A DNA stretch of 18,957 bases from contig CAIOHJ010000273.1 in the NCBI GenBank assembly GCA_903858085.1, forward strand, positions 1 through 18,957. Direction: 5' to 3'. The first letter of the stretch is position 1. Each line of letters begins with the position of its first letter. The position numbers and the translations under genes were made by a program. Below, piece after piece: positions 1 to 6,601 of this stretch. Under the pieces are notes generated by a model. It saw only the letters and a program-made list of their open reading frames with translations. It searched no databases and had not been told where the DNA came from. Origin of the DNA: an uncultured Chloroflexota bacterium. GTDB taxonomy: Bacteria; Chloroflexota; Anaerolineae; Caldilineales; Caldilineaceae.

Positions 1-18
1 CAAGAGCAACGCCAAATT

Positions 19-1017
19 TCAGAGCGACACCCAGCAGCCCTCCTGGGCGCCTGTGTAGAGTGCCTCCATCACCGTGCTGCGGGCGGCCGCCTCGCGCACG
101 CCGACCAGATTGGCCGTCGCCCCCCCGGTGACCGCATCCAAAAAGAGGTCGAAGGCATGGGGCCAGGCCGACGGCAACTCTGTCCAGGGGCTCTTTCCAT
201 CCGCCCCTGGCACATGGCTGCTCTTGAAGTAGAGCTGATCCTCACAGACATAGGCATGCCCTTCGGTGCCGCTGACCAGCACCGTCACCGGGTTTTGTAC
301 GTCCACCCAACCGGCCGCCAGCGTGCCCACCACACCGTTCCGAAAGACCAACAACCCTTCCCCCAGCTCGTCGGTCGGCCCATAATGGGCCACCGCCGTC
401 GCCGTCGTCGCCGTAACCCGCGCCACATCCCCCATCAGCCACATCAAAATATCCAACGAATGGGTGCCCAGATCCCCAAACGCCCCCACCCCCGCCTGCG
501 CCAGGTCGGTCATCCACAACCACTCGGTGTCAAACCAACGGCCCAACGAACCACTGTGACAGTTCGAATGGCGAACCCGGGTGATCTGGCCAAAATGGCC
601 CAGCTGAATCTGCTCGCGCAGAAACTGGTGGACAGGCTGCCCACGCATGAAATAGCCCGTCTGGAAGATTACCCCCGCCGCCTCGATGGCGTCCGCCATA
701 CGGGTCGCGTCGGCATGGCCCAGACCCAGCGGCTTTTCCACGAAAAGATGCTTGCCCGCCGCCGCTGCCGCCGTCACCAACGGTTCGTGCCGATCCGTCT
801 CCGAACAGACAACCACCGCCGCAATCGACCGGTCTTCCCAAATGGCTGCTGGGTCCCCCACCGGCTGTGCCCCCAGCTCGGCCGCCCGGCGCTGCGCCCG
901 CGCAGCGTCGTGGTCCCAAAGATGGCTGACCCGCACGTCGCTGCGCGCCAGAATCCGCTTGATAAAGTTGGGGGTGTGAATGTGGGCCGCCCCCACCAGC
1001 CCCAGATTGACCGCCAT
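19..1017 (-). CDS. Gfo/Idh/MocA family oxidoreductase (second gene of pair)
   Basis: Predicted NAD(P)-dependent sugar or cyclitol dehydrogenase, 332 aa, cytoplasmic. The N-terminal Rossmann part is recognisable, but its nucleotide loop reads LVGAAHIHT (residues 7-15) rather than the usual GxGxxG. The family signature EKP is at residues 94-96 (FVEKPLG), and GDLGTHSLDIL in the C-terminal half matches the catalytic Asp/His region of the family. Length is normal. The ATG at 1017 sits one base after the TGA of the upstream gene (TGAGATG), so the two are almost certainly one transcript with coupled translation. The substrate cannot be told from sequence; sugars, inositols or their acids are typical for the family. 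The altered glycine loop makes cofactor binding less certain than in its neighbour. Confidence 0.9.
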   Translation of the reverse strand: MAVNLGLVGAAHIHTPNFIKRILARSDVRVSHLWDHDAARAQRRAAELGAQPVGDPAAIWEDRSIAAVVVCSETDRHEPLVTAAAAAGKHLFVEKPLGLGHADATRMADAIEAAGVIFQTGYFMRGQPVHQFLREQIQLGHFGQITRVRHSNCHSGSLGRWFDTEWLWMTDLAQAGVGAFGDLGTHSLDILMWLMGDVARVTATTATAVAHYGPTDELGEGLLVFRNGVVGTLAAGWVDVQNPVTVLVSGTEGHAYVCEDQLYFKSSHVPGADGKSPWTELPSAWPHAFDLFLDAVTGGATANLVGVREAAARSTVMEALYTGAQEGCWVSL

Positions 1018-1018
1018 C

Positions 1019-2107
1019 TCAGCCCTCCAGCTTCACTGCGCCAAACGTGGCCGGAATCGCAATTTCACGCCCCTCGCGCTGGCTGCGATAGATGCCATCC
1101 AGGATCGACAACACCTGCAGCGACTGCTCTGGCGGCACCGGCGAAGGTTTTCCGCTGTAGACAGCCTCCGCAAAGGCCACACACTCCGCCGCATGGGGCT
1201 CCAAGGTGTCTTTGGTCAGCCGCAACGCCCGGTTGTAGAGTTGACGGGTCGCATAGTTGGTGTGATAGACCTCACACTTGGGCCAGTGGCTGCCCCCCTC
1301 GGTCCCATAAAGCCACATCTGCATGTCCTCCCCTTCGGTGTCGTGGTGCAGCAGCCAGCTCACCTCCAACATCAGCGTCGCCCCATTCTCAAAACGCACA
1401 AACGCCGAGGCGAAGTCTTCGACGTCAAAATCCTGCGGGATCGGCGCATCCCGCCAGACAGCCCAGGCACCGTCGCGGTGCGCCAGTTCGGCACGCGCCA
1501 CCCCTGTCACCGCCACAGGACGGGGGTTGCCCATCATCCAGAGCGTCAGATCCAAAATATGGACGCCGATGTCAATGCACGGCCCCCCGCCGCTCAGCTC
1601 CTGACGAATAAAGGTCGGCGTCGGAATCAACCCGTTGCGCCGCAACATCCAAGCCCGCGCATGGTAGATCTCCCCCAGCGCCCCCGCCTCGATCTCACGC
1701 TTCATCGCCTGCGAATTGCCTTTGAACCGAAAATGCTGCGCAGTCATCAGCAGTTTTCCGGAACGGTCGCGCGCCGCAATCATCGTCTGAATCTCTTCCG
1801 GTGTCGGCGCCAACGGTTTTTCACAGATCACATGCTTGCCCGCTTCCAACGACGCCAACACCAACGGCGTGTGCAGACGGTTCGGCGTGCAAATGTCGAC
1901 AATGTCGATCGACGGGTCAGCCAGCAGCTCCGCCGGATCCGAATAGAGCCGCTCGATCCCAAACTGGCTGCCAAAGGCCTCCAGCCCAGGCCGGTAAATG
2001 TCCGCCACGGCCACCACCTCTGCATAGGGAGACGCTTCCCAGCCCGGCATGTGTGTCCGCGAAATTCCACCGGCGCCAATGATGGCAACCTTCAATGGTT
2101 TACTCAT
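1019..2107 (-). CDS. Gfo/Idh/MocA family oxidoreductase (first gene of pair)
   Basis: Predicted NAD(P)-dependent dehydrogenase of the glucose-fructose oxidoreductase/inositol dehydrogenase family, 362 aa. A canonical Rossmann loop AIIGAGGIS is at residues 8-16, the EKP motif at 96-98 (VICEKPLAP), and GGPCIDIGVHILDL carries the expected catalytic Asp and His of the C-terminal alpha/beta domain. The ATG at 2107 is preceded by a GGAGAG ribosome site (CTGGAGAGCGTAATG). It is the first gene of a two-gene operon read leftward from the 2108-2349 intergenic region. It is a distant paralogue of the second gene; such pairs are common in carbohydrate catabolism clusters. No transporter or kinase lies inside the window on this side, so the pathway is unknown. 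Confidence 0.92.
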   Translation of the reverse strand: MSKPLKVAIIGAGGISRTHMPGWEASPYAEVVAVADIYRPGLEAFGSQFGIERLYSDPAELLADPSIDIVDICTPNRLHTPLVLASLEAGKHVICEKPLAPTPEEIQTMIAARDRSGKLLMTAQHFRFKGNSQAMKREIEAGALGEIYHARAWMLRRNGLIPTPTFIRQELSGGGPCIDIGVHILDLTLWMMGNPRPVAVTGVARAELAHRDGAWAVWRDAPIPQDFDVEDFASAFVRFENGATLMLEVSWLLHHDTEGEDMQMWLYGTEGGSHWPKCEVYHTNYATRQLYNRALRLTKDTLEPHAAECVAFAEAVYSGKPSPVPPEQSLQVLSILDGIYRSQREGREIAIPATFGAVKLEG

Positions 2108-2349
2108 TACGCTCTCCAGTTGTCACTCTGAATCGTTGTCAATTTGAATGAAGGTCAACCCATTTAGTATGCAACACATACAGCCTGGCTGCAAAGTTGG
2201 TGGTATACTCCATACTACATGCTCTCGCGACCGGCTCCGTGGGCTGCCCATGTGCCACCTCCTGAGCCCAGCAACCAGATGGACCGCAACCAGATAGACA
2301 GCAACCAGATAGACAGCACACGGCTACAACCTGCTCGAGTGGAGAATTT
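2108..2349. promoter_or_regulatory. Divergent intergenic region between the oxidoreductase pair and the pterin-like operon
   Basis: A 242-bp spacer with no convincing gene. On the minus strand TTGCAG (2194-2189) and CATACT (2171-2166), 17 bases apart, form a plausible sigma-70-type promoter for the oxidoreductases. On the plus strand TGGTATACT (2201-2209) is an extended -10 element without an obvious -35, about 140 bases ahead of the MazG-like gene. The short dyad GTAT-ACTCC-ATAC (2203-2215) overlaps it and could be an operator. A 15-bp tandem repeat lies in the predicted plus-strand leader. These are reads by eye; no regulator is encoded nearby. Confidence 0.4.
2271..2315. repeat. 15-bp tandem repeat, three copies
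   Basis: Three head-to-tail copies of GCAACCAGATAGACA at 2271-2285 (two mismatches, GCAACCAGATGGACC), 2286-2300 and 2301-2315, followed by a broken fourth start (GCAC). It lies 35 bases ahead of the MazG-like start codon, in the predicted mRNA leader. The unit is a multiple of three. One plus-strand frame therefore reads NQMDRNQIDSNQIDS, but that frame runs into the MazG gene out of frame and has no ribosome site, so it is more likely a non-coding minisatellite. Confidence 0.85.
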
Positions 2350-2730
2350 ATGGATCAAACAAGCACAATCGGCGAACTGCGCCACGCCGTCCATGATTTC
2401 GTCGCTGCACGCGACTGGTACCGCTTCCATACCCCCAAGAACCTGGCCATGAGTATCGCCATCGAAAGCGCCGAGCTGATGGAACATTTCCAATGGCTCA
2501 GCGTCGAGGAGAGTGCCGCTCTTTTGCAAAACGACGAGTCGCGCGCCGCCATCGCCGACGAACTGGCCGATGTCCTGATCTACACGCTCAGCTTCGCCAA
2601 CAGCACCGGCATCGATCTCAGCCGCGCCATCACACACAAGCTGAATCGAAACCAAACCCGCTTTCCAGTCGAGAAGGCCCGCGGGAAAGTACGCTTTGAT
2701 CCGCCCACCCCCGAGGAGAAGCGTGCATGA
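2350..2730 (+). CDS. MazG-like nucleotide pyrophosphohydrolase
   Basis: A 126-aa all-alpha NTP pyrophosphohydrolase of the compact MazG/dCTPase (XTP3TPA, DCTPP1-like) type. It would hydrolyse a nucleoside triphosphate to monophosphate and pyrophosphate. The metal-binding acidic residues are visible as ESAE (39-42) and ELAD (71-74), the ExxE...ExxD pattern of the superfamily, and NRNQTRFPVEKARGK (99-113) matches the conserved C-terminal substrate-binding stretch. Length is typical for the single-domain form. The start at 2350 has GGAGA four bases upstream. Its TGA overlaps the ATG of the GTP cyclohydrolase gene (ATGA at 2727-2730), making it the first gene of the operon. It may be a housekeeping enzyme that removes odd nucleotides, or it may act on a triphosphorylated pathway intermediate; the second is inference from position. 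Confidence 0.9.
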   Translation: MDQTSTIGELRHAVHDFVAARDWYRFHTPKNLAMSIAIESAELMEHFQWLSVEESAALLQNDESRAAIADELADVLIYTLSFANSTGIDLSRAITHKLNRNQTRFPVEKARGKVRFDPPTPEEKRA

Positions 2731-4070
2731 TCCACCCTTTGCCCAGCCCAAATCCACCGCTGGTGCGCACCGCCAGCGCCCGTATCCCAACCCCCTACGG
2801 GGTCTTCCAGCTCTCCCACTACAGCGACGCCCGGGATGGCAAGGAACACCTGGCCCTCACCCTCGGAGAGCTCGCCGGCCGCCACGACGTGCTCGTGCGC
2901 GTCCACTCCGAATGCATGACCGGCGACACCTTCGGCTCGCTGCGCTGCGATTGCGGCGAACAGCTGCACCGGGCCATGCAGCGCATCGCTGAACTCGGAC
3001 AGGGGGCCATTGTCTATTTGCGACAGGAAGGCCGCGGGATCGGGCTGGCAGAAAAGCTGCGCGCCTACAATCTGCAAGACCAAGGTTTCGATACCGTCGA
3101 GGCCAACTTGATGCTCGGCCACCAGGCCGACGAACGCGAATACTGGGCCGCCGCCGACATCCTGCGCGATCTCGGCGTGCAGAGCGTCCGCCTCCTCACC
3201 AACAACCCCGCCAAAATCGAAGAACTCCGCACCTATGGGGTCCAGATCACCGAACGCATGCCCCTCCCCTCCAGCATCCATGCCGACAACGCTGCCTACC
3301 TGCAGACCAAGGTCGCACGCATGCGCCACCTGATGAGCCTGCCGCCTACCCCCGCAGCGCTCCCCCCCCTGGCCCCGGAACTGAGCGAACGGGTCGAACA
3401 GCTGCGCAACCGCCCCCACCAGGGCCCTCCCCCCTCCGTGACACTCGCCTACGCCCAGAGCCTCGACGGCAGCCTGGCCGCAGTGGCCGGCCAGCCACTG
3501 GCGCTGAGCGGCCAACAGTCTCTCACCCTGACCCACGCCCTGCGCGCAGCCCACGACGCCATTCTGGTCGGTGTCGGCACCCTGCTCGCCGACGACCCCC
3601 TGCTGACCGTACGCCTGGCGCCCGGCCCCCACCCCCAACCCGTTGTGCTCGACAGCACGCTGCGCACCCCCCCAAACGCCCGCCTGCTGGCTCACCCCCG
3701 CGGGCTCTGGATCTGCACAACCCACCACAGCAGCCCCGCACGTCGCCAGGAACTGGCCGAACAGGGAGCCCAGATCCTGCTCCTGCCCGCCACCCCCCAA
3801 GGACAGGTCAGCCTGACCGCCACACTCGCCACACTCCACCTGCGCGGCATCCGCAGCGTCATGGTCGAAGGCGGCCCCACAGTGCTGGCCAGCTTTGTGA
3901 AGGAGCAGCTCGCCAATGATGCGGTGATTACTCTGGTGCCCAGGCTCGTCGGAGGCCTGCACCTCTTCCAAACCACCGCAGATTCTCTGCCCCACCTCAC
4001 CCAGGTCGCCTATACCCGGGCCGGTACCGATCTGGTCGTTTGGGGCGTGCCCGCCTGGGAGGCCGCATGA
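2727..4070 (+). CDS. GTP cyclohydrolase II / RibD-type reductase fusion
   Basis: A 447-aa two-domain enzyme. Residues 1-205 are GTP cyclohydrolase II: SECMTGDTFGSLRCDCG carries the three zinc cysteines (C63, C74, C76), QEGRGIGL is at 100-107, and TNNPAKIEELRTYGV is the conserved end of the fold. Residues 236-447 are a RibD C-terminal (dihydrofolate-reductase-like) reductase: VTLAYAQSLDGSLA, GVGTLLADDPLLTVR and VMVEGGPTVL. A Pro-rich linker joins them. GCH-II turns GTP into 2,5-diamino-6-ribosylamino-4(3H)-pyrimidinone phosphate; the reductase would reduce ribosyl to ribityl. There is no cytidine-deaminase-like RibD domain and no RibB, so this is not the ordinary bifunctional riboflavin protein. 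The ATG overlaps the upstream stop. Normal riboflavin synthesis remains possible if the other enzymes lie elsewhere. Confidence 0.93.
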   Translation: MIHPLPSPNPPLVRTASARIPTPYGVFQLSHYSDARDGKEHLALTLGELAGRHDVLVRVHSECMTGDTFGSLRCDCGEQLHRAMQRIAELGQGAIVYLRQEGRGIGLAEKLRAYNLQDQGFDTVEANLMLGHQADEREYWAAADILRDLGVQSVRLLTNNPAKIEELRTYGVQITERMPLPSSIHADNAAYLQTKVARMRHLMSLPPTPAALPPLAPELSERVEQLRNRPHQGPPPSVTLAYAQSLDGSLAAVAGQPLALSGQQSLTLTHALRAAHDAILVGVGTLLADDPLLTVRLAPGPHPQPVVLDSTLRTPPNARLLAHPRGLWICTTHHSSPARRQELAEQGAQILLLPATPQGQVSLTATLATLHLRGIRSVMVEGGPTVLASFVKEQLANDAVITLVPRLVGGLHLFQTTADSLPHLTQVAYTRAGTDLVVWGVPAWEAA

Positions 4071-5092
4071 AGCGGCTGAGCGTGCTGTTTGCCGCCCCCG
4101 GCCAGGTCCAGCTGCTTCAAGAAGCGATCCCCTCCCCGCAGCCCGGTGAACTGCTGGTCCAGACAGAGATCTCCGCCATCAGCGCCGGCACCGAACTGCT
4201 CTTTCTGCGCGGCCAGGTCCCAGCTGGACTGAGCGTAGACAGCTCGATCGCCGCCCTGGACGGCAGCGTGCGCTACCCACTGCGCTACGGCTATGCCTGC
4301 GTCGGGCGCGTCGTCGCCGCCGGCGCTCCAACCGACTGCCCCTGGATCGGCCGCACGGTCTTTGCCTTTCACCCCCATACCAGCCACTTCACCCTCCCCA
4401 CCGACGCCGCACTCCCCGTCCCCGATTCGCTCCGCCCAGAACAGGCCGCCCTGCTGCCCAACCTGGAAACCGCCGTCAATTTTGTGATGGACGGCCAACC
4501 GATGATCGGCGAACGGGTCGCTGTCGTCGGCCTCGGCATCGTCGGCCTGCTGACCGTGGCGTTGCTGGCCCGCTTCCCCCTCGCTCAGCTGCTGGCGGTC
4601 GACCCACTCCCCCAACGGCGCCAGCTCGCCCTGTCGCTGGGCGCCCACACCGCCGTCGCCCCCGCCACAGACCAGCCCCTCCCCCCCTGCGACCTGACCT
4701 ACGAAGTCAGCGGCGCCCCCGCTGCCCTCAACACCGCCCTGGGACTGACCGGCTACAGCGGACGCGTCGTGATCGGCTCCTGGTACGGCACCCAACAAGC
4801 CCCCATCGATCTCGGCGGAGCCTTCCACCGCAGCCGCATCCACCTGCAAGCCAGCCAGGTCAGCACACTCGACCCCCGCTGGAGCGGCCGCTGGGACAAA
4901 AACCGCCGCATCGCCCTCGCCTGGGAGCTGCTCCACCAGATCCCAACCGATACCCTGATTACCCACCGCTTCGCAGTCCAACAAGCCCCCGCAGCCTATG
5001 CCCTGCTGGCGCACAACCCTGCCAATGCTTTACAAATTCTTTTTGACTATACGACTTCACAGACTCCAGGAGAGCTGCCATGTACACCCTAG
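4067..5092 (+). CDS. Medium-chain dehydrogenase/reductase, zinc-ADH-like
   Basis: A 341-aa medium-chain dehydrogenase. The Rossmann loop VAVVGLGIVG is at residues 151-160, and the GroES-like N-terminal half includes SAISAGTELLFLRG (36-49), the GTEL pattern seen in BchC-like and threonine-dehydrogenase-like members. Where classical alcohol dehydrogenases have Cys...GHE as zinc ligands, this protein has ISAGTE and YGYACVG, so the catalytic zinc site looks lost or changed. The structural-zinc Cys cluster is also absent. I start it at ATG 4067, which overlaps the preceding stop (ATGA), rather than at the in-frame upstream codon that lies inside the fusion gene. Its 3' end overlaps the next gene by 13 bases. 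It probably oxidises or reduces a pathway hydroxyl or ketone with NAD(P); the substrate is unknown. Confidence 0.88.
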   Translation: MKRLSVLFAAPGQVQLLQEAIPSPQPGELLVQTEISAISAGTELLFLRGQVPAGLSVDSSIAALDGSVRYPLRYGYACVGRVVAAGAPTDCPWIGRTVFAFHPHTSHFTLPTDAALPVPDSLRPEQAALLPNLETAVNFVMDGQPMIGERVAVVGLGIVGLLTVALLARFPLAQLLAVDPLPQRRQLALSLGAHTAVAPATDQPLPPCDLTYEVSGAPAALNTALGLTGYSGRVVIGSWYGTQQAPIDLGGAFHRSRIHLQASQVSTLDPRWSGRWDKNRRIALAWELLHQIPTDTLITHRFAVQQAPAAYALLAHNPANALQILFDYTTSQTPGELPCTP

Positions 5093-5457
5093 CTGTTCAA
5101 CGCGATTTCGTCGCCCAACACTTTTTGGTCGGCGGCGATTGGGGCGCCGAAAATTTCTGGCATTCCCACCACTATCGACTCGAACTGATCCTCGAAGGGG
5201 CCAGCCTCGACCCCCACGGCTACCTGGTCGATATCGTCGCCGTCGAAACCCAGCTCGAAGCGCTCGTCTCCCGCTACAAAGACAAAACGCTCAACGATCT
5301 GCCCGAATTCGCCGACCTCAACCCCAGCATCGAACACTTTACCCGCATTGCCTGCCTCCAACTCGCCGAGGCGATCCCTGCCCCCAATCTGCACGCACTG
5401 ACCGTCAAAATCTGGGAAAACCAGATCGCCTGGGCAGCCTACCGCCTCGCAAGGTAA
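5080..5457 (+). CDS. 6-pyruvoyl-tetrahydropterin synthase homologue (QueD/PTPS-III-like)
   Basis: A 125-aa single-domain T-fold enzyme. The zinc histidines are clear: H14 in FVAQHFL, and H28 and H30 in WHSHHY. LN (71-72), NPSIEHF (81-87) and the pterin-binding Glu in KIWEN (E113) follow the family pattern. The catalytic Cys, which lies four residues before the HxH motif in QueD and PTPS, is replaced by Glu (E24 in ENFWHSH). Glu at this site marks the PTPS-III type, known to cleave dihydroneopterin triphosphate to 6-hydroxymethyl-dihydropterin. The ATG at 5080 has AGGAGAG upstream and overlaps the dehydrogenase end. In this operon it probably acts on a pterin or related product derived from GTP. 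A role in folate supply is the main alternative. Confidence 0.88.
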   Translation: MYTLAVQRDFVAQHFLVGGDWGAENFWHSHHYRLELILEGASLDPHGYLVDIVAVETQLEALVSRYKDKTLNDLPEFADLNPSIEHFTRIACLQLAEAIPAPNLHALTVKIWENQIAWAAYRLAR

Positions 5458-5465
5458 ACGCTCCT

Positions 5466-6560
5466 ATGCAGATCGGCCTGGTGATCTACGGAAGCCTCGA
5501 CACGCTGTCGGGGGGCTATCTCTACGACCGCTGGCTCGTGCGCGCCCTGCACGCCGCCGGGCACCAGGTCACCCTCTACCAGATGCCCTGGCGCAGCTAC
5601 GGCCACCACCTGACAGACAACCTGAACCCCAGCTGGCGCCGACAGCTCCTCTCCGCACCAGTCGACCTCTGGCTGCAAGACGAACTCAACCACCCCTCGC
5701 TTTGCTGGCTCAACCGTCAGCTGCGCCGCCGCCACCCAGCCCCGATCGCCAGCATCGTCCACCACCTGCGCAGCACCGAAGAACACCCCCCCTCCCTGCT
5801 CCCCCTCTACCGCACCGTCGAACAAGCCTACCTGAACACGCTCGACGCCTGCCTGGCCAACAGCCACACGACCGCGACCCACGTCCACCGCCTGCGGGCC
5901 AGACCGATCCCCTGCCGGGTCGCCTGGCCCGCTGCCAACCACCTCCCCGACCCCACCCCCTTCGACGCCGCTGCCCTGGCTGCCCGCGCCCGCCACCCTG
6001 GCCCACTCCGCATCCTCTTTGTCGGCAACCTGATCCCACGCAAGGGCCTGCACCACCTGCTGCAGGCCCTTGCCGCACTCCCCTCCCCCTGGCAGCTCTC
6101 GGTCGTAGGCGGCAAACAGCACGGCGATCCCTATACGAAAAAAATTGAGCGACAGCTGGCAGAGCTCGGCCTCGCCAGACAAGTGCACTTTTTGGGCAGG
6201 GTCAGCGACAGCAAGCTGGTCGATTGCTACACCACCCACCACCTGCTCGCCATGCCCTCCTTCGAGGGGTTCGGCATCGCCTTTCTCGAAGCACAACGCT
6301 TCGGGCTGCCCGTCGTCGCCTTTGACACCGGCGCGGTTCGCGAAGTGATCCTCCCTGAACAGACCGGACTGCTGGTGCCCCCCCACGACAGACAGGCCCT
6401 GGCCCAGGCGCTGACCCGCCTGGCCCAAGAGCGCGAACTGCTCCTGGCCCTGGGGCTGGCCGCCCGTCTGCGCTATTCCCTCCACCCGACCTGGGAACAG
6501 AGCATGAACAGCGCCGTCCGCTGGCTGGAATCCCTCCCTTCCCACAAAAAAACCGGGTGA
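5466..6560 (+). CDS. GT4-family glycosyltransferase
   Basis: A 364-aa GT-B glycosyltransferase. The N-terminal acceptor domain begins MQIGLVIYGSLDTLSGGY, with a Gly-rich loop typical of GT4. The C-terminal donor domain holds FVGNLIPRKGLHHLLQAL (185-202) and the EX7E motif EGFGIAFLE (267-275), followed by GLPVVAFDTGAVREV. These point to a retaining transferase using a nucleotide-sugar donor. No membrane segment is seen. It starts eight bases after the PTPS stop; the AAGG ahead of the ATG is a weak ribosome site, so coupling is likely. A longer in-frame reading upstream would run through the PTPS gene and is rejected. Cyanobacterial pterin glucosyltransferases belong to this general type, so a pterin-like acceptor is a reasonable inference here, but a glycan or lipid acceptor cannot be excluded. 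Confidence 0.9.
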   Translation: MQIGLVIYGSLDTLSGGYLYDRWLVRALHAAGHQVTLYQMPWRSYGHHLTDNLNPSWRRQLLSAPVDLWLQDELNHPSLCWLNRQLRRRHPAPIASIVHHLRSTEEHPPSLLPLYRTVEQAYLNTLDACLANSHTTATHVHRLRARPIPCRVAWPAANHLPDPTPFDAAALAARARHPGPLRILFVGNLIPRKGLHHLLQALAALPSPWQLSVVGGKQHGDPYTKKIERQLAELGLARQVHFLGRVSDSKLVDCYTTHHLLAMPSFEGFGIAFLEAQRFGLPVVAFDTGAVREVILPEQTGLLVPPHDRQALAQALTRLAQERELLLALGLAARLRYSLHPTWEQSMNSAVRWLESLPSHKKTG

Positions 6561-6580
6561 CTGCCCCCAGCCACCCGGTT
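6546..6580 (-). terminator. Rho-independent terminator of the molybdenum hydroxylase genes
   Basis: A perfect 9-bp stem, AACCGGGTG (6551-6559) with CACCCGGTT (6572-6580), and a 12-base loop. On the minus strand the stem is followed by a T-run (complement of the A-run at 6546-6552), giving a standard intrinsic terminator 22 bases past the iorB-type stop. On the plus strand there is no T-tract, so it would work poorly for the glycosyltransferase operon, whose last codons it overlaps. The two convergent transcripts therefore share one structure. Confidence 0.8.
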
Positions 6581-6601
6581 CCCTCCCCACCAGCCCGCTG
6601 C

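Noticed and set aside
157..1611. 484-codon plus-strand reading across the two oxidoreductases
   Set aside because: Arg/Pro/His-rich antisense shadow spanning two recognisable genes; no motifs or ribosome site.
2580..3995. 471-codon minus-strand reading opposite the GCH-II fusion
   Set aside because: Antisense shadow, Gly/Gln/Val-rich, no family resemblance; the plus-strand enzyme is certain.
2719..5092. Complete riboflavin operon
   Set aside because: Only GCH-II and the reductase are present; no RibB, deaminase, RibH or RibE domain, and no FMN-riboswitch-like structure is seen ahead of the operon.
5439..6590. 383-codon minus-strand reading opposite the glycosyltransferase
   Set aside because: Antisense shadow of a gene with clear GT4 motifs, and it would have to read through the 6551-6580 hairpin.
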